From positions 1-8,497 of the forward strand of contig JAJYPA010000345.1 of NCBI GenBank assembly GCA_021795795.1: a stretch of DNA of 8,497 nt, written 5' to 3'. The notes beneath the pieces are model-generated. The model was given only the letters and a program-made list of their open reading frames with translations. It was not told where the DNA came from and made no database searches. The stretch is from Pseudomonadota bacterium. Lineage in GTDB: Bacteria; Pseudomonadota; Gammaproteobacteria; Halothiobacillales; Halothiobacillaceae. Position 1 is the first letter of the stretch, and each line of letters starts with the position of its first letter. Shown here in pieces: positions 1 to 8,182 of this stretch. A program made the translations under genes and the position numbers.

Positions 1-1
1 T

Positions 2-346
2 TTACATGCTGTTTTCCACCCCAATACTGGATACTTTTGCACGCTGTTTAACACGTAGGGCGCTGAAGCCCAGATCCTTCCAGAGTTCGGTCAAGGCCCA
101 GACATCGCCAAAAGCACGCGCTGTTTCAAAAGCGATGGATGGCGCAGAAATCGTTGGCGACGGGGTGGATCCCTGGCTGCTGACTTTCATCAGGCCCTGA
201 ATCACGGCATTCAACTGACTGTCGACCTGATCCAGCCGCCCCAGTGTGGCGACGGTACGCTTTTGGACCTTTCCGGCATCATCCCGGTAGGACTCAACAA
301 GCTGGACATAGCGGCGGCTGCCGGAGGTGGTTATCTTCACATGCAT
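2..346 (-). pseudogene. IS1634 family transposase, N-terminal fragment with early stop
   Basis: The 114-residue frame begins MHVKITTSGSRRYVQLVESY and continues with a KVQKRTVATLGRLD segment, the usual N-terminus of IS1634-family DDE transposases, which I know as proteins of more than 500 residues. The frame ends in TAA at 2-4, well before the catalytic DDE core, so the copy looks truncated or nonsense-mutated; sequence beyond the window could show the rest in frame or shifted. A GGAGG at 348-352 sits only 1 base before the ATG at 346 but 7 bases before an in-frame GTG at 340 (codon 3), so GTG may be the real start. Family assignment is by recognition of the N-terminal pattern only. Confidence 0.75.
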
Positions 347-352
347 GCCTCC

Positions 353-380
353 ACTTTATCAGCGTTCATTGGCATGTCAA
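353..380 (-). promoter_or_regulatory. Candidate sigma-70 promoter of the IS transposase
   Basis: On the minus strand a perfect TTGACA (375-380) is followed after 16 bases by TAAAGT (353-358, 4 of 6 to TATAAT). Transcription would begin about at the ATG at 346, which would make the message almost leaderless and leave the GGAGG at 348-352 outside the transcript. Either the -10 assignment is shifted or the transcript starts further upstream. Confidence 0.4.
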
Positions 381-752
381 TAAAAGAGCATAAGTGACAT
401 AACGTGCCACCACAGCGGTTTTAGAAAATAGGCGCTGAAACCCCTATGAATGCTGGGGCAGCATTACGAAATTGACGATTTTTGCCGATGAACTGTCGAA
501 CTCGGGGGGGCAGCGAAGTCATGGATGTGTGGGCTCCTATAAAGAGAGCGCACGAACCTGAATCTCTGGATGTACAATCTATTTCTGGCGGCCGGTAAAA
601 TGCCAACGTCTGGTCCACTACCAGAAGTCGTGTATAGCGCAATTTGTCCGAGATACTGTTGGTTTCTCCCCAACCCGTAGACACCCACGCAATTGCTGGC
701 ATCCATTGCAATGTATAATCTAGAAACCCATCAAAAGCGCAACAGGAACAGA
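381..752. other. Gene-poor spacer between the STAND gene and the IS element
   Basis: I find no convincing gene here. Minus-strand open frames at 421-813 and 464-706 are present, but the first overlaps the 3' end of the NTPase gene in another frame, neither has a clear ribosome binding site, and neither resembles a family I know. There is a run of seven G at 504-510. No strong stem followed by a T-run is seen after the NTPase stop, so a rho-independent terminator for the operon is not evident. Confidence 0.5.
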
Positions 753-3700
753 TCACAGACTTGAAACCATTGGCACGCCTTTTATGTCGAGCAGCTTTAT
801 GACCAGCAAGCATGTTCCTCTTAGCTCACAAGATGTTATTGCTCCGATCACAGCTTTAGAGATATTAGAACAAATTAATTTTGATTCATCTATGTAATGC
901 AGAAGGCCACCGTATTCAATTACTGAATGGTTTTCATTACCGGACGCTTCATTGGTCGGACTTTCAGAAAAAGCTCCAACAGTTTCATCAAGAATCCTCA
1001 GAGCAGGCATAAAAGAGACATTGATGTAATCAGGTATAAATCTGCCAAACAGTTTTCTTAATATAAACGCCGCACGTATTAGATCGCTCCAATAGTCTTC
1101 AGCATCACAGGATGTGCGTTGAGTTATTGCCCTATTAATAAGCGCAACTGTGTAGTGTTCTAGAAGCTGCATCGAAAACGACTCCGGAAAGCTCATTGCG
1201 TATGATTCGACCAAGTCAGTTGCACGACAATATAACTCCATAGATGACAAACGGTCACCACTCTGAAAGTTTATCACCCCGAGATTTATGCAGGCGCATA
1301 CGACCGTGTCGAGAATGTCAACGGAAACTCTTTGACTGGTAGAATCACACTGAGAAACCAAGTCATTTAAGAAACGTCTAACTTTCACAGCCACTTCTGA
1401 AACGTGCTCCGCCATGCCGCATGACGCTAGCATATTAGAATATGACGCTGTTATAGAGTTTTTGATATCAGGAGTTATTTCCGACCCAAGCTCATGACAA
1501 AGATAATCAGCGTCTTGACTCATGAAGCCGAAATAAATATCCCTACTGCCGACATCACCCAACATCGAACATGCTACAGCCCTGCCCATATTGGATATAA
1601 TCAGAGCGTGACGCATGTATGGAAGCAAGTATTGTAAATTGGTTTCTCTAATCTGAATGTAAATGTCGGCAGCGTTGTTGTAACTGTGTAAGGCATTCTT
1701 GGCATGACCAAGTCGAATCTCTCCGGTCCCCTTATTAAAATAGGCTCGCGCCAATGCATCTGCTCTATCAGGTGGAAACTGTTCTCCTAACGAGTTTTTA
1801 AGTTTAACCCATATTTGTATTGCGCTATCGAAGGATGCGACAGCCCTACGGAACTGACCTGTAAGATTGAACGCCGCGCCCTGATTCCGGAGAGTCAGGG
1901 CAAGGCCATTCGCCATATCGGGCGTTAACCCCTCTTCTACGTCATTCTGTAGCTCGTGCCATTTCTCAATAGCAATTTCATAGTATTTAATAGACTGCCG
2001 CGGATTGCCAATCTCACATGAGATTAGGCCACAGTTAACATAGGCGCTCGCTAGGTTTTCTAGTGGAATGATATTCAATCGATCAGGTATCATTCCGATT
2101 TGTTCTTCGCGAATCTCCACTGCTTTAAGATAGTCATTTTGTGCTTCTTTAAATAAACCTGCCCCCCTATAAGCTACACCGCGGTTAATCAACAGTCGTG
2201 AAGTGCCGTCCGCAATAATATCGGCATCTATCTCACCCAATTGAAGCTTCATTTTATCATAGAGTGAAACGCCAACAGTATAAAATTTAATTGTTTCATT
2301 GAGGTCGCCTTTTGCGTGCCACAAGTTTCCAAGGTTTCCATAAGCGCGCGCAAGTAGTTCTGATAATATTGGGTCCATACAATCTGATTTATCTGTCGAG
2401 GATGGTTGCAGAATATCAATTGCACGTCTAACGGATAAAAAAGACTCATCTATATTATTAATTAATACTCCACGCAACAAATATAACTCTGCCAACTTGG
2501 CAAATGTGTAAGTACTTCCCGGCAATGATTCAAGAACGAGAATAGCTCTGGCGATATGTTCTAATGCTGAACGACTATCGCCAATGCGAGAAAGCGAAGA
2601 CGCACAACCATAAAGTACGCGCACCCTGTCGATGAGCGGGGCAAGGGTGCTGGCGAATTCGCGAAACTCTGATAAAGGATTTTCATAATCTTGAGTGCCG
2701 ATGACGTCCAAGAGCCATTGTGCGACGTAGTAATAAGAAACTGCCTGGCGATACCGAACGAGTCTATAAGCGTGCTCGGCACTCGCTACTGTATGATTAA
2801 ATATTAAATAAATAGCTCGCCAGTATGGGTCACCCCGATTAACATGGTCTTGGATGGCCGAAGAGAACATACCATGTCCATTAAGGCATGATATAGCCCA
2901 TCGGGCATCAGATGATACTTCATCCGATTGTTCAATAACCATTCGCAGAATTGTATCATGCGTGCAATCCACGCTAACTGGCATTATTTGACGCACAATC
3001 TCGCGCATTCCCTTAATGCCAAGACAGTACCTCGGGCCATCAGTATTACCACGCCACGAGCCAAGAACAGGCTTGAGCAAGTACAGCGCATAAGCCACGC
3101 GAGGCGTCATCGAACTTTTGCCCTCAAGGCGTTGACAAAGCACGTCAATGGGTAGCCCGGTCCATGTTTCTCTGGCCAACAACGGGAGCTTCTGCTCATG
3201 GGCTATTGCCGCTTCTTCAGCCGCGGTTAGATGACAAAGCGTCCTTTGCAACAGATCCTTCAGCGATGTCCCATCATAACGTTGGAGAAGCGCTAATAGA
3301 TAATCTGGAACTAGACGTTCCGGGTCATCAGCCAGATCTTTCAAATCAATTTGCCGGATGTCTCCATCAGCTAGTCGATCGACCAAAAACGAAAAATACA
3401 GAAACCGACCATCGCTTTTGTCGTAGAGTATTGGCAGTGCCTCATCTATGCCACTGCTTGATACCTGTGACACCTTTTTAAGGCGTCCGTTTGCATATTC
3501 ACGCATTAGCATCCGGTAACCAGCATCGCCTAAACTTACGACAGTGCAGTTTGTCAGTTTGTTTTCTTCAAGAGCTGCTTTGACGTGTGCCGGGCACTCG
3601 CACATAAGTCGTGAAGTTAATAATACAAATATACTTTTAGGCAGATCATCAGTAATTGGTATAAAATCAGCGATGCCAGGATGTAGATCTCCTAACTCAT

Positions 3701-5246
3701 CAAGTCCATCGATAACAATCAGCAAGGGTTTTCCGCCTAGAACCTGATAGTGCTCAAGAAATCGCACAAATGCTGACCTGGGGTCTTGCGAGAAGATGTC
3801 AAGATCGGGTAGTTTCTGGGTTTGTGAGCGTAGTCTTAACTCATCCCTGAGCGAGTCTCTGAGCTGATCGGCGAATTGAGCGCAATGGTATTGATATTCC
3901 CGGCGGACGTAAAAAACAACTACTGCGAAATTTTCGACAAGCGCTGATTCTTTCCATAGGCCTGAGTACCGTGGATCGAGGCCTCGCACGAAAGTTGATT
4001 TACCAACATGTGCTGGTGCCTGCAACCAGTACACTCCTCCACGGCTACCGGCACTGCGAGATTCAATAAAATGGCGCAGGGGATCACGGAGATAGGAGGG
4101 GGAGATATATGATTTCTCGACTGATTGGGACTCCAACATTTCCACAACTTCGACTGGGAGAGCATCAGCGCTAAAGGATTCTTCATTGGTTATGTCTTGT
4201 GCTTTATTTGCGCAATTAAGCTCAGCGATCAAGTCGATTCCCTGATTGCCTCGGACAACGTAAGCGTGCCCTCGTTCATAATTTAGAAGGCGGAAATCGG
4301 GGATTCTAGTCTTATTAATTTTCGTGGAGTCGTAATGAAAAGTTTCGAATGAGTTGCAGATGGGGCACTGGCGCAGGGAAATATATGGCGCAAGAGAAAG
4401 CCGTTTGTGTTTATCGTCGCAACCCTGTATCCAAAGATCTCCACTTGCTGTTTCTAAGTGTCCAGCATTCTCATGTTCGGGCTGGCCACTAAGAACCCCG
4501 TGAAGATGGTTCCCATCCGTATCAGTCAGAATCACTGGGTTTTTGACGATGATACCTAGGCACCGGTGCAGACTTTCCTTTCCTGTGCCAAGGATTCGCT
4601 CGAGATCAGACATGGTTGTGCTAAGGTCATCTCCTCGAACACCATGACCAATGGATTCATTTCGCCAAGCGGTGATTTTGTCTGATAAGACGGCGCATAA
4701 GGATGTGCGTTCACCTTTATCATCACGCCACCAATTCGCTATTTGCGGTACGTCATAAGCCGTGGGTACTTTGTTAATAGTTCTCGCCAGTAGGTCTGCC
4801 AAACCGATCCAGCCACCCATGCTCAACGGTCTGATAAATAGCGTTTCACGCGTTTGGTTCTGTACCGTTGGATCCCCATTCTCCAGGATGTCTCGCGTCA
4901 TGACTAGGGCAGAAACTCTGGCAATTAATTCCGCAAAATCTTTGAGGACCAACGCGCTAGCGTCTATTTGCCCTTTTTCTAAAAGTCTCTGTAGCAAACT
5001 ATAGGTGTACGCTATTGGACCGGGTGCGGTAGAAATAATCGACTCTTGCCATAGATCAGAACCTGCCAAGATTCGAGATCGCCCAAGATAGAAGTCTTCC
5101 TTGCTCGCGAGTGGGTCTGTGCTTCGTCCTAATAACGTTTCCTCTCCGGGAAATCGTTCTTCACAATCGTTACATTCCCAAAGCCGTTTTTTGTCCTTCC
5201 ATGCGACGTTAGTAGAGCTACAGAATGGACAGGCTGGATTGGTCAT
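753..5246 (-). CDS. Zinc ribbon - HEPN-like - STAND/NACHT NTPase - TPR protein (candidate defence sensor)
   Basis: A cytoplasmic protein of 1497 residues. Seen in order: an N-terminal zinc ribbon (C6-x2-C9 and C25-x2-C28); a mostly helical region, about 75-235, with R195-N196-x4-H201, the R-x4-6-H motif of HEPN ribonucleases; a CPIC site (C294, C297) followed by a beta-like segment ending in a GH; a P-loop NTPase from about 385 with Walker A around A410-G415-K416-S417, Walker B with D513-G-L-D516-E517, and an LLTSR strand with R546 as probable sensor; then a helical linker and a TPR array, about 870-1400, with several recognisable repeats. The first Walker A position is Ala instead of Gly. 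Domain order and size match STAND immune proteins such as Avs, in which the TPR part recognises a phage component and the N-terminus is the effector; that role here is inference. The start is supported by AAGGGG 8 bases upstream. It lies 3 bases after the membrane-protein gene, so the two are surely co-transcribed. The last 30 or so residues look unlike TPR and may be altered. Confidence 0.85.
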   Translation of the reverse strand: MTNPACPFCSSTNVAWKDKKRLWECNDCEERFPGEETLLGRSTDPLASKEDFYLGRSRILAGSDLWQESIISTAPGPIAYTYSLLQRLLEKGQIDASALVLKDFAELIARVSALVMTRDILENGDPTVQNQTRETLFIRPLSMGGWIGLADLLARTINKVPTAYDVPQIANWWRDDKGERTSLCAVLSDKITAWRNESIGHGVRGDDLSTTMSDLERILGTGKESLHRCLGIIVKNPVILTDTDGNHLHGVLSGQPEHENAGHLETASGDLWIQGCDDKHKRLSLAPYISLRQCPICNSFETFHYDSTKINKTRIPDFRLLNYERGHAYVVRGNQGIDLIAELNCANKAQDITNEESFSADALPVEVVEMLESQSVEKSYISPSYLRDPLRHFIESRSAGSRGGVYWLQAPAHVGKSTFVRGLDPRYSGLWKESALVENFAVVVFYVRREYQYHCAQFADQLRDSLRDELRLRSQTQKLPDLDIFSQDPRSAFVRFLEHYQVLGGKPLLIVIDGLDELGDLHPGIADFIPITDDLPKSIFVLLTSRLMCECPAHVKAALEENKLTNCTVVSLGDAGYRMLMREYANGRLKKVSQVSSSGIDEALPILYDKSDGRFLYFSFLVDRLADGDIRQIDLKDLADDPERLVPDYLLALLQRYDGTSLKDLLQRTLCHLTAAEEAAIAHEQKLPLLARETWTGLPIDVLCQRLEGKSSMTPRVAYALYLLKPVLGSWRGNTDGPRYCLGIKGMREIVRQIMPVSVDCTHDTILRMVIEQSDEVSSDARWAISCLNGHGMFSSAIQDHVNRGDPYWRAIYLIFNHTVASAEHAYRLVRYRQAVSYYYVAQWLLDVIGTQDYENPLSEFREFASTLAPLIDRVRVLYGCASSLSRIGDSRSALEHIARAILVLESLPGSTYTFAKLAELYLLRGVLINNIDESFLSVRRAIDILQPSSTDKSDCMDPILSELLARAYGNLGNLWHAKGDLNETIKFYTVGVSLYDKMKLQLGEIDADIIADGTSRLLINRGVAYRGAGLFKEAQNDYLKAVEIREEQIGMIPDRLNIIPLENLASAYVNCGLISCEIGNPRQSIKYYEIAIEKWHELQNDVEEGLTPDMANGLALTLRNQGAAFNLTGQFRRAVASFDSAIQIWVKLKNSLGEQFPPDRADALARAYFNKGTGEIRLGHAKNALHSYNNAADIYIQIRETNLQYLLPYMRHALIISNMGRAVACSMLGDVGSRDIYFGFMSQDADYLCHELGSEITPDIKNSITASYSNMLASCGMAEHVSEVAVKVRRFLNDLVSQCDSTSQRVSVDILDTVVCACINLGVINFQSGDRLSSMELYCRATDLVESYAMSFPESFSMQLLEHYTVALINRAITQRTSCDAEDYWSDLIRAAFILRKLFGRFIPDYINVSFMPALRILDETVGAFSESPTNEASGNENHSVIEYGGLLHYIDESKLICSNISKAVIGAITSCELRGTCLLVIKLLDIKGVPMVSSL

Positions 5247-5249
5247 TAG

Positions 5250-6728
5250 TTAATCCCCTTTTGATGAAGTATCAAAGTTCCACGTCAACCAGAGGCCTAG
5301 AATGCCTCCGAGGAAGCTGCCAAGAAAAATGGTGAGCTCCCAATGCTCCACAAGTTCAACCATGGGTTGCAGCATAGGAAGGGTTTTATTGGCGGTCTCT
5401 ACAAACCATACGCGCATATCAGGCATAGCAAATGGCAGGCTGCTGGTCGACAAATCTTCAAGCAATTCGTGTGTTAACAAGAATCCACCAACAGCACCAG
5501 ATGTGCGTCCAATCCAGCGGGCTCGTCGATTTCTGAGGAGTTCCGCAACGTCCTTGGCGGTCTGCTCTTGGAAGCTGATGCGTTCTGGGATCTCTAAGGC
5601 TTCCTGCCAAAGACGATTAAACCTGTTGTGAAGGCTAATTTGGCTGACGATGGGGTAATGAAAATACCGTCTATATTCCACCGTCATGGCAAATATTTCT
5701 TCGACGCCTTCCTTTTCCGCGCGACTACCTTCCCTACAGCGGCGGGCCGGTATCCATTGGGTGCGGTTCAGCAACCAAAAATGACTGTGCAGTGAAACGA
5801 TGGCCAGTGGTAAATAGGTATTGGCTCCAGTCCCTGCAACAAAATTGTTTCCGAAATCCGAAGCTGTCGGCGTTTTGCGTGCTACGGATGCCCCACCTTC
5901 CAGGCTGGCACCATGGCAGAGGTAGGGGAAAGGGCACCACACCGTGGACAGTCTCATATCCTGAGACGGCAGATAGTCGAGGTTTTGACGATGACTCATG
6001 CGGGTAGCCAGTAGATAGAGATCTTGAGAATCCTCTTCTGGGACCTGCACGATGCTATAGAGTACTCGTCGTTCTGCCTGCAAGGTTTCTGAATTGTTGA
6101 GTAGTGTTCCGACCAACTTTTCAGCAAGAGTGCGCAATATTTCGGAATCCATCGGCGCGGCTACCGATGTATCGCGTCCATGATCTCTACGTGGGTATCG
6201 AAAATGGCTGAGGGCATAGTTGCCCTCGAGGATTTCCGGAGTCTCCCCGGCTTCCGGGTAATGCCAGGATAAGTCAAGGATACCTATCCCTGTACGAAAT
6301 AAATATAGGCGTGCGCGGAGCATCTGTACCTTCAGAACGTCAAGGCCACATCGATCTCTAGCAGATTTGCTGAGTGACAAAGTCCATTGACGTGCCTTTC
6401 CTCCTTTGCGTTGAGATAATAGTGTCGGCTGCGCCAAATCGAAGGGCGTGCACAGGAGGGGAAAGTTTTCTGCGGAGCCACCTAGGATTTGGCGGGCGAA
6501 GGGGTATAGGTCTTCAATGGCAACGCCCTTGCCTGCGTAACTCTTCCATACAGGTTGGTTCTTTGCAGCGTTCGGATCCTGGAGTATCTGTGTCAAGCCC
6601 AAAGATTCTGGGGTCCAAGAAGAAACGTTTTGCGTTGCCTGATTTAGGTTAACCAGATGATTTTCTGAGGGGGAAAAAGAGAAAGGGAAAAGTCCGTGAA
6701 TCTCATGTGATAGAGGGGGCTTGATCAT
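5250..6728 (-). CDS. Membrane-anchored protein with C-terminal glycine-zipper helix, partner of the STAND NTPase
   Basis: A 492-residue protein that I cannot assign to a named family. No signal peptide is visible. Residues about 130-156 form a beta-rich stretch (ARLYLFRTGIGILDLSWHY), and residues about 340-425 look helical and charged. The only convincing membrane segment is near the C-terminus, about 465-485, and contains G470-x3-G474-x3-G478, a glycine-zipper pattern that promotes helix packing in membranes. This gives a large cytoplasmic domain tied to the inner membrane by a tail anchor, with the short KGD end on the far side or at the surface. A CorA-like fold is a possibility but no GMN motif is present. 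The start is supported by AGGT 8 bases upstream of ATG. It is the first gene of the operon, with the NTPase starting 3 bases after its stop. Inferred role: membrane effector, or docking partner that couples NTPase activation to the envelope. Confidence 0.75.
   Translation of the reverse strand: MIKPPLSHEIHGLFPFSFSPSENHLVNLNQATQNVSSWTPESLGLTQILQDPNAAKNQPVWKSYAGKGVAIEDLYPFARQILGGSAENFPLLCTPFDLAQPTLLSQRKGGKARQWTLSLSKSARDRCGLDVLKVQMLRARLYLFRTGIGILDLSWHYPEAGETPEILEGNYALSHFRYPRRDHGRDTSVAAPMDSEILRTLAEKLVGTLLNNSETLQAERRVLYSIVQVPEEDSQDLYLLATRMSHRQNLDYLPSQDMRLSTVWCPFPYLCHGASLEGGASVARKTPTASDFGNNFVAGTGANTYLPLAIVSLHSHFWLLNRTQWIPARRCREGSRAEKEGVEEIFAMTVEYRRYFHYPIVSQISLHNRFNRLWQEALEIPERISFQEQTAKDVAELLRNRRARWIGRTSGAVGGFLLTHELLEDLSTSSLPFAMPDMRVWFVETANKTLPMLQPMVELVEHWELTIFLGSFLGGILGLWLTWNFDTSSKGD
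5255..5260 (-). promoter_or_regulatory. Ribosome binding site of the STAND NTPase gene
   Basis: AAGGGG reads on the minus strand 8 bases before the ATG at 5246. It lies within the last codons of the upstream membrane-protein gene, whose TAA (5250-5252) falls between this site and the start. This arrangement fixes the start codon and suggests translational coupling of the two proteins. Confidence 0.7.
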
Positions 6729-7555
6729 AAAGCTTTACCTGCGTCTTAAAAATATGTGGATATATGAAGAGCCAATCATGCGGACCAAAGTCAAATAACG
6801 CGGAAGCTGATCCGAGACTGTGTTTTATAGATGAGCAAGGTGATGCAATGCCTTACTGGAGTCGCTTGTTATCTATCAATCAAAAATCCTGCTGCTTGCA
6901 GTCAAGTGTGGATATTGGTGGCCAAACGAATACCTTGCATCCCATGGTTAACGCTCTTATGTTCCTTATCTGTTGATGTGTCAAAAAATCAAAATGACGA
7001 TTTCGGCATGCTGGACAATACGCATCATTCGGTCTGGTTACTATTCATGGCAAGCCCTTGTTTATGCGGCAAACTAACCAGTTGAAGGCGATTAAGCCTG
7101 ATCCTACGAAAAGCCTACAAAGAAACTGAATACATGAACGCAATGTTCGCTTCCAGTCTGGACCCGCCCTTCGGCAGAAAACTCTACAGGAGGTATCTAA
7201 CCAGAGAGAGCTCAGATAAAAGTTTCACATACTGTACACCATCTCACTCCAACCAGAAAGCTTCTGCACACACCCCTCACAGACATTCATCTTCCAAACC
7301 ATGGCGCAGCAAGTATCGTCAGGGGTCTGGATCCTGAGGCCATAGGTTTTCAAACAGCTTTTGCATATAGCAAATTTTATAATGACCATTTATCTTGGCT
7401 TCTTAACCTGGTTTTCCGTTCCACTGGATCTCACAGGCCTACCTTGGCTACCACCGCGTTAAGATATATGTAGTAAATATGCAATATTTATTTTTGGATT
7501 ATGATCTTTGTGTTATAGTTGCCACCTTTGGCTTGCTCCCATAATAATTTATATT
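6729..7555. other. Long gene-poor region upstream of the operon
   Basis: About 830 bases separate the two modules. Plus-strand open frames at 6764-6976, 6831-7085 and 7134-7337 exist, but none has a clear ribosome binding site, family resemblance or natural protein composition. The region holds one copy of a 29-bp direct repeat at 7148-7176, a short dyad TTTGC-ATATA-GCAAA at 7360-7374, and an AT-rich tract from about 7458 to 7560. The operon promoter must lie near its low end; the best I can see on the minus strand is TTGGCT (6770-6775), 15 bases, TATTTT (6749-6754), which is weak. It may contain decayed genes or a small RNA, but I cannot show either. Confidence 0.5.
7148..7176. repeat. Imperfect 29-bp direct repeat, copy 1
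   Basis: This segment matches 8382-8410 at 25 of 29 positions with no gap, in the same orientation. Similarity extends weakly outward towards 7133 if a short gap is allowed (CATG at both). This copy contains the small palindrome CCAGTCTGG, which the other copy has lost, and both contain GCC-CTTC-GGC. It lies in the gene-poor region, downstream of the HEPN-like gene. Confidence 0.65.
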
Positions 7556-8179
7556 TCATACCTCTGTAAAAATACTTTTGAATGATTTCATCAGTTTTTC
7601 ACCGATTGTTATATTGTTAGCCATAGTCATCATTAAAACTCCTGCCATAAGCCCCAAAGTTGAAGAGTTTTTAAGTAATCCGTAAGTGTGAGCCTGAGTA
7701 ATATTTTGCTCTATGGCGCGGTCCCTGGTATGCATAAAAATTTGATGTATACCGCCATGAGTAAAATCATTCATCTTGCCCCATATGATGTCTTTCGCTT
7801 TATTCAAATTAGCAAATGCACCCTCGTCAGTATTTTTTAATGATTTTAGCATTGTATTTAAATCGGGGAAATTTTTCTTGCCGGTTACTATGTTATGCAA
7901 TTGTATCTCCGTAGCAGAGTGATAAAGCCATGCGCTCCGTATGTATGTTTCAAACTGGGCGCGTAACAATGCAAAGGCTGGCCCATATAGATCATGCTCG
8001 CAAAGCAGGACAACGGCTGAAAAATGTCGAACGCTCAGGTAACATAACGGTGCTGACAATCTAATGCACGGAGAATCAGAGATGAGTCTGTCATTTATTA
8101 ATGCATATAATGTATCAGCCCACTGTCTCGACTTATCGAGGATAATAAAAAAGTCAGAATATTCTGTGTCGGTGCCCAT
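7556..8179 (-). CDS. HEPN-like protein of the DUF6988/DUF5677 type
   Basis: A 207-residue, all-helical protein without signal peptide. The segment at about 51-86 (RHFSAVVLLCEHDLYGPAF then ALLRAQFETYIRSAWL) is the typical helix pair of DUF6988/DUF5677-like proteins, which are thought to have a HEPN-type fold; their function is not established. R81-x5-H87 fits the loose R-x4-6-H spacing, and a later NDFTHGG (137-143) looks like a second conserved site. The C-terminal stretch about 171-187 is hydrophobic and Met-rich but is more likely a buried helix than a membrane span. The ATG follows the stop of the second small-gene frame by 3 bases, with only a weak A-rich AAGAAA upstream, so translation may depend on coupling to that gene. 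Base composition is more AT-rich than the STAND operon, consistent with separate acquisition. Family call is by pattern recognition. Confidence 0.7.
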   Translation of the reverse strand: MGTDTEYSDFFIILDKSRQWADTLYALINDRLISDSPCIRLSAPLCYLSVRHFSAVVLLCEHDLYGPAFALLRAQFETYIRSAWLYHSATEIQLHNIVTGKKNFPDLNTMLKSLKNTDEGAFANLNKAKDIIWGKMNDFTHGGIHQIFMHTRDRAIEQNITQAHTYGLLKNSSTLGLMAGVLMMTMANNITIGEKLMKSFKSIFTEV

Positions 8180-8182
8180 TAT

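Larger units (their letters stand above)
1..410 (-). mobile_element. IS1634-like insertion sequence, 5' (transposase-start) end, partial
   Basis: The window opens inside an IS element whose transposase reads leftwards off the edge. Only the end upstream of the transposase is visible, so no terminal inverted repeat pair or target duplication can be verified. The outer boundary is inferred to lie somewhere between the transposase promoter (about 380) and about 420. The element is probably inactive because its transposase frame is closed by a TAA at 2-4. Confidence 0.5.

Noticed and set aside
504..510. Run of seven G as a phase-variation tract
   Set aside because: It is not within a credible gene or promoter, so no switching function can be argued.
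421..813. 130-residue minus-strand open frame after the NTPase gene
   Set aside because: It overlaps the NTPase 3' end in another frame, lacks a ribosome binding site, and its composition resembles no family I know.
3920..4186. Open frame in another frame within the NTPase gene
   Set aside because: It is a shadow of the long gene, with no independent signals.
6764..7085. Plus-strand frames of 70 and 84 residues upstream of the operon
   Set aside because: They overlap each other in different frames, have no clear start signals, and show no domain resemblance.
7134..7337. 67-residue plus-strand frame
   Set aside because: Low-complexity Ser/His/Arg-rich composition and overlap with the direct repeat suggest chance.
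7360..7374. TTTGC-ATATA-GCAAA dyad as a terminator
   Set aside because: The 5-bp AT-rich stem is too weak and it is far from any gene end.
7520..7535. GCCA-AAGG-TGGC hairpin downstream of the HEPN-like gene as terminator
   Set aside because: Only a 4-bp stem and no T-run follows on the minus strand.
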